A DNA stretch of 64,000 nt from Anarhynchus alexandrinus (taxonomy: Eukaryota > Chordata > Aves > Charadriiformes > Charadriidae): contig VUYV01000407.1 of assembly GCA_008711295.1 (NCBI GenBank), positions 179,887 through 243,886 of the forward strand, written 5' to 3'. Positions within the stretch are counted from its first letter, which is position 1. Each line of letters starts with the position of its first letter. Position numbers and translations under genes: made by a program. Positions 36,128-46,329 of this stretch are shown piece after piece. The notes under the pieces were generated by a model. The model was not told where the DNA came from, ran no database searches, and was given only the letters and a program-made list of their open reading frames with translations.

Positions 36128-39100
36128 CTATGTCGCCTTCTCGTAGGTGCGGGTGGAGACGACGTTGCCCATGGTGAGAGTCTGGTGGCAGAAGTGACGG
36201 TGGGGAGGTCAGTGGTGCCGAGCTGGTGCAGCTCCCGGCTCACCCTGTTCTGGGCTGAACCCCTCTCCCCTCCCCCCCGATTTAAAACCATTTCTCTTTT
36301 CTTACCAGAACTAATTTCCCATCCTTCAGCTCCCGGACCAGCGATGTCTCCTTCCCCTCCCACTTCTGCACGTGGACGAGTTTGCCTCCATCCAGCGTGA
36401 CCACAGACTGCGGGGAGAGAGCAAGACCCGTCGTTACCCTCCTCCCTGGGGTCTCTCAGCTCTGGGGGGCTTTGTCCCTCGGAGGGGACAATGCTGGCTG
36501 TCCTTGTGCTCGCCCTGGAGCCCCATGGTGCTCGGGGTCAGGCTGTGGGTGCCACCCTTGGGATGTCCATCTGGCAGCATCCCACCTGGCTTTATCATCC
36601 CAGTTCATGGGCTGGATCCCGCTCTGGTCACCGACTGGGTCACAGCCTCGGCTGTCCCCCAGTAACCCCACCGTGGGCACCGTCACGGTGACCTTGCCCT
36701 CCGTGACCCAGGGCCAGCACAGGGAGCCCTTCCCAGGGCTGCATCCCGCTCCAGGGCCACCAGGACCTGATCCTGACCGCTCCCAAGTACGGCTTGGCTC
36801 CGGAGCCGGAGGGGATCAAAGAGGTGGGGCAGGTATCGGTGCTTTAAACCAGAGGGCCCGGTAAGGGTTTTTGGAAGGGCTGATCCGGCAAACACGCCTC
36901 TGCTCGCCGGGGCCGCTGTTTGCACAGCCGCTGCTGTTGACTCGGCCCCAAAAGCCCGGCCGGTGCCAAGGTTAGTGTGACAGCGGGCTGGGACAGGCAG
37001 CGGCACCCACTGCCCGGCCCCATCCTGCCCTGTGCCCCCCACCCAGCTCCTCGAGAGCCGGGTGCTGCCCCTCGGGTGCCTCTGCAGCTCGGGTCTCCCC
37101 ACGGCTCGGGGGTCCCGTGGGTTGGGACCTCCCACGGCTGGGGTGCCCTCATCAGTTTGGTCTCCCCACAGCTTGGGTGCCTCCATAGTTTCAATCTCCC
37201 CACAATTTGGGTGCCCCCATAGCTCAGGTGGCCCCACAGCCCAGGTCCCCACAAGTGCTTGGGTGCCCCCCATGGTTCAGGGTCGCCCCCTCCCCCCCCA
37301 GAGATCAGGTCTTCCCACAGCGAGGATATCCCCACTGCTCAGGTGCCCCAGGAGCTTGGGTGCCCCACATCCGTGGTCTCCACACACCTTGGGTCTCCCC
37401 ACAACTTGTCTCCCTGCACTGCTTGGGTGCCCCACAACCCTGGACCCCACACCTCCTGGGTCCCCATGACTTGGTGTACCCCATAGTGTGGCAGACACCC
37501 TCCCCTTCTGCCCCATCCCATGCAGCCCATGGCTCAGACAGCCCCCCCCGGCCCTGCTGCCCTGTCCTGTGCCCTCTGGCCACCATCCGAGGGGCACCTG
37601 AAGGGCACGTCCCCGGGCTGCGGGCAGGAGCTCGCGGCGGGTCACACGTCCCCTTTGAACATATTTTCCACCAGCTCCGGTAGGTCCGAGCGGCGGCAGC
37701 GCTGCAGGCAGGGACGCGCTGCCCTGCGTCTGCCCGGCACTGCCGCCTTGCTCGCGCTCGCCCCGTTTCAGCCCATCCTCGCTTTGCGTCCAGCCCTCGC
37801 GCTCGCTGCTTCAGGGCTGGGAAGGGGTTTTTTGGCTCAACGAGCCCCGAGGTCCCCCCCCCGAGGTCCCCCTCAGGCCAGGCGGGGGGCTGGCAGCTGC
37901 TCCGTGCGTGGTGTATTTAATGGTGCATGGCAGCTGGGAAACTGGGAAAAAGCAGGGATCAGTCCTGCGAGGGAACGTGTCTCTGCAGGATGGGAGAAGC
38001 CATGAGAGAAGCTCTGACTCCTCTAAAGCCTTTTTTCCTTGCTCTTACGAGTAGGAACAGCCCAACCGAGGAGGTATTGACCCTCCAGAGACCCCCCCCG
38101 GGGAGGCATCAGCCAGGCAGGATTGCCCAGCCGCTCCCCCCCTCCCTCCCTGCGGAGCTGCCTGCTTTGTAGGGCAGGTGAAGAGGGGGCTCAAAAGTGG
38201 GTCTCGCGTCCCTCTCCCTGCCCAGAGCGGGGACAACGCTTGCTGCCACCCCGCCACGTTCCTCTCGCCTCCTCTTGAGCAAGTCCCCGGGCGGGCAGTT
38301 GGTGTTTGCAAGTCTGGTTCTTGCACAACCTTCCCGGCAGCTCCGGGGCCCCGTGCTGCTCCCCGGGGGGAAAACCCCACTGCAAAACAGGGCGAGGGGA
38401 GGGGGGGATGGCTGGGTGAGACCGGGCTTGAGCACCAGTCCCCACAGGCAAAGTGGTTTTACCCTTCCAAAGGCATAAAGGATGGAGCCCCAGAGCCAAG
38501 AGCTGATGGTCGGATCCAATAGAGCCCACAAACCCTTTTTGGGGGGTCCGATGCGGGAAGCGGGGGGCGCTGGGGGCTCACCTTGACGTGCCTGTCGTCC
38601 GCCGTGGTCTCGTCAAACTCCTCGCCCAGCTTGAAGCTGATCTCCGTGTTCTTGAAGGTGCTTTGGGTCTTCACGGTGATCTTGTCGCCCGCCACCTCGA
38701 TGATGGTGGTGGGTTTGGTGAGACCGGCCATCTGCCGCGTGGCGAAGCCCACGCCTGCGGGGCGCAAGGTGGGGCTGAGGGTGCGTGGAGGGGCAGGATG
38801 CGGCCATCAGCCCCCGGTCCCTGGTCGGCTTCACCCTGGGGGTCTTCTTCCCCATGGTGTTGGGGGGTGAACCCCAAAACTGCTCCCCACCCGCGGTCCT
38901 GGGGTCTGTGCCCACCACGCTGGGGGGGGAGCAGGGACGGGGAGCCTGGGAACGCTGCCGTTGCTTGGGGACGGCTCCTGCACCAGCGCCCACCAGCTCC
39001 AGGGATGGGTGGAGTGGAGGGACACCGGTGTCACCCCCCCCTCCGACTGCTCTTGGGTGGGGGACCCACGCTGTGCAGGAGCGTATCTGGTTGGAGGAGA

Positions 39101-39371
39101 TATCCTCAGCAATTCAGAAAGGCTGAAATCTTATGTAAACTTTATCCTTCCTAGAACCGCTTAAGATATTAAATTATTTTTCTTTCGGCTTTCTGAATAT
39201 TCCATCCATTCTACTTCAATNTGGGGGGGTAGAAAAAAAAAAGGGGGTGATGTCCTGACTCCATCCCTCTCCCCCCCCACCACAGCCCCCCCACTCACCC
39301 AACGCCTTCATGTACTCATCGAAATTGGCCGTATCCACCAGCTTCCAGGTGCCCACGAAGGCGTCAACCAT
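36128..39371 (-). CDS. FABP3: Fatty acid-binding protein 3 (heart/muscle type)
   Basis: Cytosolic ten-stranded beta-barrel protein that binds and shuttles long-chain fatty acids in heart and muscle. Four exons with the invariant FABP layout: 39299-39371 (73 bp), 38582-38754 (173 bp), 36306-36407 (102 bp) and 36128-36181 (54 bp, stop TAG 36128-36130), all GT-AG. Product 133 aa, the usual length. It starts [13 protein letters not shown] and carries the family signature around GTWKLV. Carboxylate-binding residues are present: R107 (SLVREL) and R127-x-Y129 (STRTYEK). [11 protein letters not shown] and [10 protein letters not shown] match FABP3 rather than FABP4/7 from memory. No frameshift or damage. 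Introns 2 and 1 contain a minisatellite and an AT-rich island near 39090-39220 respectively; a single N sits at 39221. Confidence 0.98.
37085..37490. repeat. Degenerate minisatellite in FABP3 intron 2
   Basis: About 400 bp of imperfect units near 28 bp built on CTCCCCACAGCTTGGGTGCC. The units carry repeated CCCCACAG strings that resemble splice acceptors on the plus strand, but the gene is on the minus strand. No coding function. Confidence 0.8.
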
Positions 39372-39530
39372 GGTGGGGGGGTGCGGGGGGGGACACACAC
39401 AGAGCGACACACGTGTATGGGGGGGTCCGGGGGTCCGGCGGGCTGTGAGCGTGGCACTGCGCCGCCCAGCTCGCAGCTGCCTGCCGGCCTCGCAGCCGCC
39501 TTAAATAATGTCCTCATCACATGATTGGAA
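39372..39530 (-). promoter_or_regulatory. FABP3: FABP3 core promoter
   Basis: Reading on the minus strand towards the ATG: CCAAT (complement of ATTGG 39524-39528), an E-box CATGTG (39518-39523) and a TATA-like ATTATTTAAGG (about 39499-39509). The TATA-like box lies about 130 bp before the start codon, so a 5' UTR near 100 nt is expected. TATA-containing FABP promoters are normal for this family. The E-box could suit muscle expression but binding is inferred. Confidence 0.55.
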
Positions 39531-39803
39531 AGAGCACAACCGCGCTCCAGAAATACTCCTCGGCAGCGCTGCCAGCGGCCACCTCGGCCCCGGCCACCCT
39601 GTCACCCGTCATCGGCCACCAACCTCTGCCCGGCCCCCCCTGGTCGCGGAGGGTCAAGTTGGGTCGAGTCAAAGACTGGGGAGAGCAGAGTGGGTCAGTT
39701 GTGTCATGAGTTGCGTACGGTCTCTGCAGCGGCGGCGCGGAGCGGTCAAAGGGTGCGGCATATGGGGAAACTGAGGCAGGGCAGAGCTGGGCACGGCAGG
39801 CGT

Positions 39804-40097
39804 GTGCCCACCCCGTGGCAGCCCCAAGGGGGGGGGANGACACCCACACACATGGATGCCCATGCTGATGGAGACTCAACACACAGATGAACACCCACGC
39901 ACATGGCTGCCCACGCACATGGACACCCACGCACATGGCTGCCCACACACATGGACACTCATGCACACGGATGCCCACCCACAGGAGCACCCATGCACGG
40001 AGCCACCCATGCTGATGGAGACTCAACACACACATGGATGCCCACGCTCAGGAGCACCCGTGCNGTGCCCACCCCGTGGCAGCCCCAAGGGGGGGGG
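39804..40097. repeat. Minisatellite block between single Ns with duplicated flanks (likely misassembly)
   Basis: Single Ns at 39838 and 40064 bracket about 225 bp of CACATGGACACCCACGCA-type minisatellite. The unique string starting GTGCCCACCCCGTGGCAG and running through CCCCAAGGGGGGG occurs just before the first N (39804-39836) and again just after the second (40065-40097). The inner block closely resembles the array at 41.1-42.4 kb. This looks like a wrongly placed gap fill rather than real tandem structure. Confidence 0.75.
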
Positions 40098-40099
40098 GA

Positions 40100-41136
40100 C
40101 ACAGGTGCTGCCTGTGGTCTGAGGGTGGTGGGGCACGGTCAGGACCTGGGGACACCAACAATGGCAGTGTCCTTCAGGGTAATGTGTCCTGGGGACAGGG
40201 AAACTGAGCTGGGGAAACTGAGGCACAGGGAGCAGCAAGTACTAAGGGGGTCAGGCATCCAGGGGAGTGTGGGGACATGTGTGACCCTGTCCTGGCCCCG
40301 TGTGTGTGTGGGGGGACACATGTGTGACCCTGTCCCTGCCCTGTAGCTGTGGGGACACACAAGTGTCCCCCCAGTGATGCTCTTTGTGTGTGACACCGGG
40401 GACAAGGACAGCTATGGAGCCATGTGACCCACAGCATGTGCCCCCCCCAAACGTCTTCCTCGCTTCAGGCTCTGGTGGCAGCGGGGTCAGGGCCAGTGTG
40501 TCCCCCAGTCCCTTGCCAGCACACCGGGGGTCACCTGTGGCCATGGGATTTGGTGTCCCCTGGCCCCAACTCCCCGGGGACACGCCTCTGCCTGACCCTG
40601 TCCCCGGGCAGCGGAGGGTCCCAGCTGGGGGGATCAGGTGTCCCCGAACCCCGTGGCCACAGTGTGTCCCCCCCCATCTTGGGGACGTCTGGGTCAAAAC
40701 GATCAGGTCCAGGAGGGACACGGGGACACTTTCTCCCTCTCCCTGGCCCCAAGGTGTCATCGCAGATGCCCAAAAATAGCCGGGAGCTCGTGTTCAGCCT
40801 CCTCCTGCGGCACTGCCTCCGAGCGGGACCCCCTCACCTCGTGTCCCCGGGGAGGGGACAGGCACCAGACACCACCGGATGGGTGTCCCCCCGCCCCGGC
40901 TGGGACACCCCGCAGGACACGGCTCCCCAGGGAGAGATGGATGATTTATTCCCTGGGCAAGTCCCCGGGGAGCCAGAGCCCCCGCTCCCACCCACCAGCA
41001 TGGCCCTGGAGGGGACAAAGAGGGCAGGGGCTGTCCCGTGTCCCCCCAACTTCCTGAGTGTTGGTGTCCCAAATCTGCACGGCCCCAGTCCCCACATGCG
41101 CTCCCAGGCTCCCCCCGAGATGGTGGGACCATGACA
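40100..41136. other. GC-rich intergenic DNA between FABP3 and the PKI gene
   Basis: No recognisable gene. The sequence is rich in GGGGACA/TGTCCCC strings and gives overlapping open frames on both strands with no domain. Confidence 0.55.
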
Positions 41137-42372
41137 TGTGGACGTTCACACATATGACTGCCCGTGCACATGGACACCCATCCACAGGGACACCCACCCA
41201 CATGGGCACCCATCCACAGGGACACCCACCCACAGGGACACCCACCCACAGGAGCAGCTCCCGTGCATGTGGACACCCATGTTTAAAGAGCCCCACCACG
41301 CACATGGGTGCCCACACACACCAGCACCGGTGCACACAGACACCTACACGCATGAAAACGTATGCACATGGCTGCCCATGCACATGGACACCCGCACACA
41401 TGGACACCCACGCACAGGAGCGCTCATGCACAAAGACATCCACCAACCCACAGGAACACCCGTGCACACGGACACCCACGCTCACAGAAACCCACCGCAC
41501 ACACGGCTGCCCACGCACATGGACACCCACGCACATGGATGCCCATGCTGATGGAGACTCAACATGCACATGCACAGGAGCACCTGTGCACACACACACA
41601 CGGACACACACGGACACACACGCACATGAACACCCACGCACAGGGACACCCACCCACAGGAGCACCCATGATGCACTTGAACACCCACACACATGACTCA
41701 ACATGCACATGCACAGGAGCACCTGTGCACACACACACACGGACACACACGGACACACACGCACATGAACACCCACGCACAGGGACACCCACCCACAGGA
41801 GCACCCATGCACAGAGCCACCCATGCTGATGGAGACTCAGCGCACACATGGATGCCCACACGCAGGAGCACCCGTGCACATGGACACACATGCACTTGAA
41901 CACCCACACACATGGCTGCCCACACACATGGACACCCATGCAAACGGCTGCCCACACACATGGACACCCACGCACACGGACGCCCACCCACAGGAGCACC
42001 CGTGCACAGAGCCACCCATGCTGATGGAGACTCAACACGCACATGCGCAGGAGCACCCGTGCACACGGACACACATGCACATGAACACACACAGACACAC
42101 ATGCACACAGACACCCACACGCACGGACACTCACCCACAGGAACACCCACCCACAGGATCACCCATACACATGGCCGCCCACACACACACGCTCGGTGAC
42201 ACCCGTGTGCACAACACCCACGCACATGGATGCACAAAGGTGCCCACACATGTGGGTGCTCCGTGCACAGAGGGACCCATGCACACAGACACCCGTGAGC
42301 GTGGGTACTCGTGCACATGCACACGCATGGATGCCCACGCACACAGATGCTCATGCACACACGACACTATGT
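41137..42372. repeat. Large CA-rich minisatellite with higher-order structure
   Basis: About 1.2 kb of imperfect units around 18-20 bp based on CACATGGACACCCACGCAC, with variants such as CACAGGAGCACCCGTGCAC. A marker block, ATGCTGATGGAGACTCA, recurs at about 41548, 41823 and 42018 (and in the 39.8-40.1 kb block), showing amplification of larger units. Both strands stay open for hundreds of codons, giving Cys/Val/Gly-rich or Thr/His-rich pseudo-proteins. Confidence 0.9.
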
Positions 42373-42555
42373 CTCGACCAGGACTGGTCTTCACACCAAG
42401 GGCTGAGCGACCGGTGTCCTCGCCCAAGAGCTTGGGGGTGGCCAGGGCCACCCTGGGGTGCTGGTGATGGGTGCTGCTGGACATGGTGGCCCTGTGTGCT
42501 CTCCTGGACCCGGTCACCACCTCGGCGGTGGCCCGAGTGGCCCCGGGCTGTGGGA

Positions 42556-42561
42556 TTTATT
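42556..42561 (-). promoter_or_regulatory. Candidate poly(A) signal of the PKI gene
   Basis: Minus-strand AATAAA about 1.15 kb after the PKI stop codon. If used, the 3' UTR spans the 43209-43470 gap. Long 3' UTRs are usual in PKI genes; usage is inferred. Confidence 0.4.
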
Positions 42562-43208
42562 TGCTGGTCCCACAGCGACAGCTATAGGTGACCATCCGTG
42601 ATGGAACCGGGTCCAGCACCAGCATCCAACCACTCTGCCCAGCAGCAAAGCCCGAGCTGGGAAACCGCCCCCCAGCCTGGGCAGGATTTGGGCACCCCAC
42701 ATCCCTCCCAGCCCCTCGCCTCCCCGAGCCCCAGTGCCCGGACAGGAGGGTCCCCGTCCCACCCGCCAGCGGGAGCGGAGGATTTTGGGGAGCATTGCCA
42801 ACGCCTGGAAAAACCCGACTCCATTTTGTGCGCATCCCCAAAGCGCGGCAGGACCTGGCTGGCCCCGTGCGCTGCTGCTTCCCCCTCCCTGGGTTCCCTC
42901 GGGGGACACGGGGTGGGGGGGGTGGGGGGCATCCCAGGGCTGCGGGAGGGGAGCAGCCATGGGGACCCATGGGCGGCCCCAGCACGGGGGGTTTGGGGGA
43001 TGCGCGGGGCTGGGGATGCCCAGAGCTGTGTCTCCCCGCTCACCCCCTCCGAAATCACCATCCCCTTCCCCCCCGCCCCCTCCCCAGAGGCAGAGCTGCC
43101 ATCCTCCCGCGGGGACCCGGGGCCAGCGGAGGGGGGGGACAAGGAGCCGAGACCCCACACCCACGGGACAGGGACCACCCTGGGGTGTTCCAGTCCATGG
43201 TGGGACCC

Positions 43209-43470
43209 NNNNNNNNNNNNNNNNNNNNNNNNNNNNNNNNNNNNNNNNNNNNNNNNNNNNNNNNNNNNNNNNNNNNNNNNNNNNNNNNNNNNNNNNNNNN
43301 NNNNNNNNNNNNNNNNNNNNNNNNNNNNNNNNNNNNNNNNNNNNNNNNNNNNNNNNNNNNNNNNNNNNNNNNNNNNNNNNNNNNNNNNNNNNNNNNNNNN
43401 NNNNNNNNNNNNNNNNNNNNNNNNNNNNNNNNNNNNNNNNNNNNNNNNNNNNNNNNNNNNNNNNNNNNNN
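43209..43470. other. Assembly gap (262 N), C-rich right edge
   Basis: Run of N in GC-rich DNA, with CCCCCCTCCCGGG at the right edge. It falls in the predicted 3' UTR of the PKI gene, so it should not affect the coding sequence. Confidence 1.
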
Positions 43471-43705
43471 CCCCCCTCCCGGGTCCTCGCCCGGGGCGCG
43501 GGTGGGCAGCGCCCCTTCCTCACGGCAGGTCCCCGCCACGCCACGCTCCCCCCACGGCGGTGGGGGGATGACGCCCCATGGTCTCGTCGCGGTAGCACCG
43601 AGGAAAACCCAGCGGACTCCGGCCGTGCCAGGAAAGCCGGGCTGATGCTCCGCAGCCTCCTCTTGCCTCCGCTGGTCAGCAATGTCCCCCCGCCTGGCAA
43701 CGGGG

Positions 43706-44777
43706 TTAGGATGTGTCCTTCAGCTCCGGGCTGGGGGGCTGCGGAGAGGGCACCTCCGCCGAGGGCGACTGCATGTCCTGGGCGCTGCCTGCCAGGAGAG
43801 ACGAGGGTATCACAGAATCACAGAATCCCAGACTGGTGGGGGTTGGAAGGGCCCTCTGGAGCTCCCCCAGTGCCACCCCCTGCCAGAGCAGGGGCAGCTG
43901 CAGCAGTGGCACAGGACGGCGTCCAGGCGGGGTTGGAATGGCTCCAGAGGGGGAGACTCCCCCACCTCTCTGGGCAGCCTGTGCCAGTGCTCTGCCACCC
44001 GCACAGGAGAGAAGGCCCTCCTCAGGTTCAGATGGAACTTCCTATGGTCACGTTTGTGCCCGTTCCCTCTTGTCCTGTCACTGGGCACCACTGAACAAAG
44101 CCTGTTCCCATCCCCCTGGCACCCTCCCTGTGGGGATTCATAAGCGTTGATGAGATCCCCCCGCAGCCTCCTCTTCTCCAGACTGAAAAGCCCCAAGTCC
44201 CTCAGCCTTTCCTCATCAGAGAGATGCTCCAGCCCCCTCATCATCTTTGTAGCCCTTTGCTGGCCCCTCTCCAGCAGTTCCTTCTTGACCTGGGGAGCCC
44301 AGAACTGGACACAGTGCTCCAGATGTGGCCTCCCCGGGGCAGAGCAGAGGGGGAGGATGACCTCCCTCGACCTGCTGGCCACACTCTTCTTGATGCCCCC
44401 CAGGATGCCATTGGCCTTCTTGGCCACCAGGGCACATTGCGGGCTCATGGGCATCCTGTTGTCCACCAGGACTCCCAGGTCCCTCTCTGCAGAGCTGCTC
44501 TCCAGCAGGTCAGTCCCTGACCTGTTGTACTGCATGGGGTAATTTCTCCCCAGATGCAGTACCCTACACTTGTATGAGCCACCTTCATTCCTGTCAGCTC
44601 CACCAGTGTCTTCCATCTTGCCCATCACCCACCTGCACTCAGGGACATCTCGGCCAGCTTGAGGGGCAGGTCGGAGGGGCTGACACCGGCCGGTGAGCCC
44701 AGGATGTCTGGCAGGGCATTGCGCCGGCCCGTTCTCCCGGAGGATGCGAAGTCCAGTACGGGTTCCACCTCGGTCAT
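43706..44777 (-). CDS. cAMP-dependent protein kinase inhibitor (PKI) family protein, FABP3-linked paralogue
   Basis: Small heat-stable type inhibitor that blocks PKA catalytic subunit as a pseudosubstrate and exports it from the nucleus. Two coding exons: 44633-44777 (exon begins 44784 after acceptor CTCTCCAG; donor GCAG|GTGGGTG) and 43706-43788 (acceptor CTCTCCTGGCAG, stop TAA 43706-43708). They join in phase to 75 aa; PKIs are 76-78 aa. It starts MTEVEPVLDF; the pseudosubstrate is SGRTGRRNAL (Arg15, Arg18, Arg19, Ala21 at the phospho-acceptor site), preceded by the hydrophobic anchor Phe10. The export signal is LPLKLAEMSL (37-46). The acidic/Pro-rich tail ends SPELKDTS. By eye it is nearest PKIB (FASS, NALPDI, SDLPLKL). 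The location beside FABP3, in the same orientation, is not that of PKIA, PKIB or PKIG, so I leave the symbol blank. A CR1 copy fills the intron. Upstream in-frame exons are possible. Confidence 0.9.
43809..44577 (-). mobile_element. CR1 retroposon filling the PKI intron, sense to the gene
   Basis: About 770 bp, 5'-truncated, ending in the CR1 tail (reverse of ATCACAGAATCACAGAATCC) at 43809. On the minus strand the ORF2 reverse-transcriptase C-terminal part is open without interruption ([57 protein letters not shown]). The 5' edge lies about 55 bp inside the PKI intron and the 3' edge about 20 bp before the acceptor, so CR1 makes up roughly 90% of the 844-bp intron. The open frame suggests a fairly recent insertion. 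Confidence 0.95.
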
Positions 44778-45084
44778 GCTAACCCTGGAGAGACACGGTC
44801 CCCTCCCTGTCAGCCCCGCTGAGCACGGAGGGCAAAGGGGCCCCGGCTCTGGTCCAGGCAGGATGCTCTGGTCCAGGGCAGGCAGCATCCCCTCCCCACG
44901 GCTGCCCCGGGAGCGGGGCTGAGCCCGCTACGAGCCCCTCTGCCCACCCTGACGGCAGGGGACACCCCCATCCCCAGGGCTGGCACTACCGGGGGCTGCA
45001 ATCTCTGCTGGTCACAGCATCATGAAGGAAGAGGGTGTCCTCAGGGGTCCCACCAGCACCCCCCCGCACGCCGAGCAGCCTTAC

Positions 45085-45240
45085 CGGGCACCCTCCAGCC
45101 TGGCCTGGCGCCGCGTCTCCCCCGTGCCCAGCGTCCCACGCCGCTCCCCAACCTGGTGGTTCCCACTCCCGATGTCTCCCAACCAGCGAGGGACCTCGTG
45201 GGTGACGGATGCTCCGGGCTGGGTCCCCTTCGACTCCGAC
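45085..45240 (-). other. Candidate additional exon upstream of the PKI gene
   Basis: A 156-bp interval with a strong minus-strand acceptor (CTCTGCTCCCCCCGCCCAG) and donor (CCCG|GTAAGG), open in one frame (SESKGTQPGASVTHEV, then RWLGDIGSGNHQVGE). Its end phase would join in frame to the PKI exon at 44784, giving ...GARVSMTEVEP. A further candidate exon is listed at 46024-46120. These may be 5' UTR exons, an N-terminal extension (human PKIB has a short one) or chance in GC-rich DNA. Confidence 0.3.
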
Positions 45241-46023
45241 CTGGGCGGGGGGAGCAGAGCAGAGGGTGAGCGACGGCTCCCGGGGCTGATGCCAGCGGGG
45301 CGGGAAAGAGGGAGCAGGGAGCAAGCCCGGGAACGGGAGAGGCTGTGTCCCCGTGGCAGGGCACCCACAGCACCCAGCGCCATGGGTGGTGGCACCACGC
45401 CAGGCTGTGAAGGGCGGGGACCCCTCAGCCGTGGTGGGCAGGCAGGGGGAGATGGCAGCCAGGGTCGGATGGGGAGCAGGGATGGGGACACGGAGGTGGG
45501 GGAGCGAGGGAGGCTCAGAGGACAGAGCGGAACCTGCTGTAGGACAAGGGCACATTGTCCCCAACCTGGGGACCCCACCATGTCCCCTGGAGAGCAGCTC
45601 CTGCTGAGCCAGGGCAGGCAGTGGGGACGCTGGGGTGCCCTGGGTGGGTGGGGGGCTCTCCCGGGAAGCCCCCGGCACTGTGTAGATCCCGCCGGCGTGG
45701 AGCCGGCCCCGGTGGACGCCGCTGCCGGGACCTCGCCAGGACGTTTGCTCAGCGCTGGTAAATATTTCGGACTTTTGCAGAAGGGTTTTGCAGCTGCAGG
45801 CGGGGGGTGGCACAGGGGAGTCACAGCACCTTGCGGGAACGGGGGTGGCCTTCACCCTCCCCAAACCCACTCCACCCACCCGTGGGGCACAGGGACCCCC
45901 CCCAAGCCATCACCCATGCAGCCCCGTCCCCTCCAGGCCGGATGCTGGTGGCAATGCTGGGACTGGTGTCCTCATGGTGGTGGCGGTGGGAGCTTGTCCT
46001 GCTGCGGGGGGGCATGGACTCAC

Positions 46024-46120
46024 CAGCGTCCCCCTGGGAATAGCTCTCCGGTGGAGGACGAGCCAAGGTCCCCAAGTCCTTGGGCGCAGGCGCTGTGCCG
46101 AGCGGGACGAGTGACCCCGG
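46024..46120 (-). other. Candidate 97-bp upstream exon, phase-compatible with 45085-45240
   Basis: Minus-strand acceptor TTTCTCCTCCTCGCACGCAG before 46120 and donor CGCTG|GTGAGTCC after 46024. One frame is open (HSACAQGLGDLGSSSTGE, then LFPGGRW) and its end phase joins in frame to the exon at 45240. No protein family is recognised. Support is splice-site quality and phase only. Confidence 0.22.
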
Positions 46121-46329
46121 CTGCGTGCGAGGAGGAGAAATGAATGATTAACCCGGGAGGTGATTAGTCACGGGGCAGGCGCCTGGACCCTGTTCAGGTG
46201 GGGAAACTGAGGCACGGAGCGAGGCTCAGGTGTGTGACAAGGGCAGGGTCGGTGGCAAAGACACAGCGGAGGAGCGATGCTCCCTGCGCAGGTGTGCGTG
46301 CACAAATAAATCACCTATGGCACGCTGGA

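Noticed and set aside
41138..42360. Cys/Val/Gly-rich and Thr/His-rich open frames, up to ~290 codons
   Set aside because: Entirely generated by the CA-rich minisatellite; not a metallothionein- or keratin-like gene.
42598..44094. 498-codon open frame on the plus strand
   Set aside because: It spans 262 Ns and the antisense of a CR1 copy and of the PKI exon 2.
43810..44628. 273-codon minus-strand frame with reverse-transcriptase motifs as a host gene
   Set aside because: It is the 5'-truncated CR1 ORF2 C-terminus inside the PKI intron; the element lacks its endonuclease and catalytic RT core.
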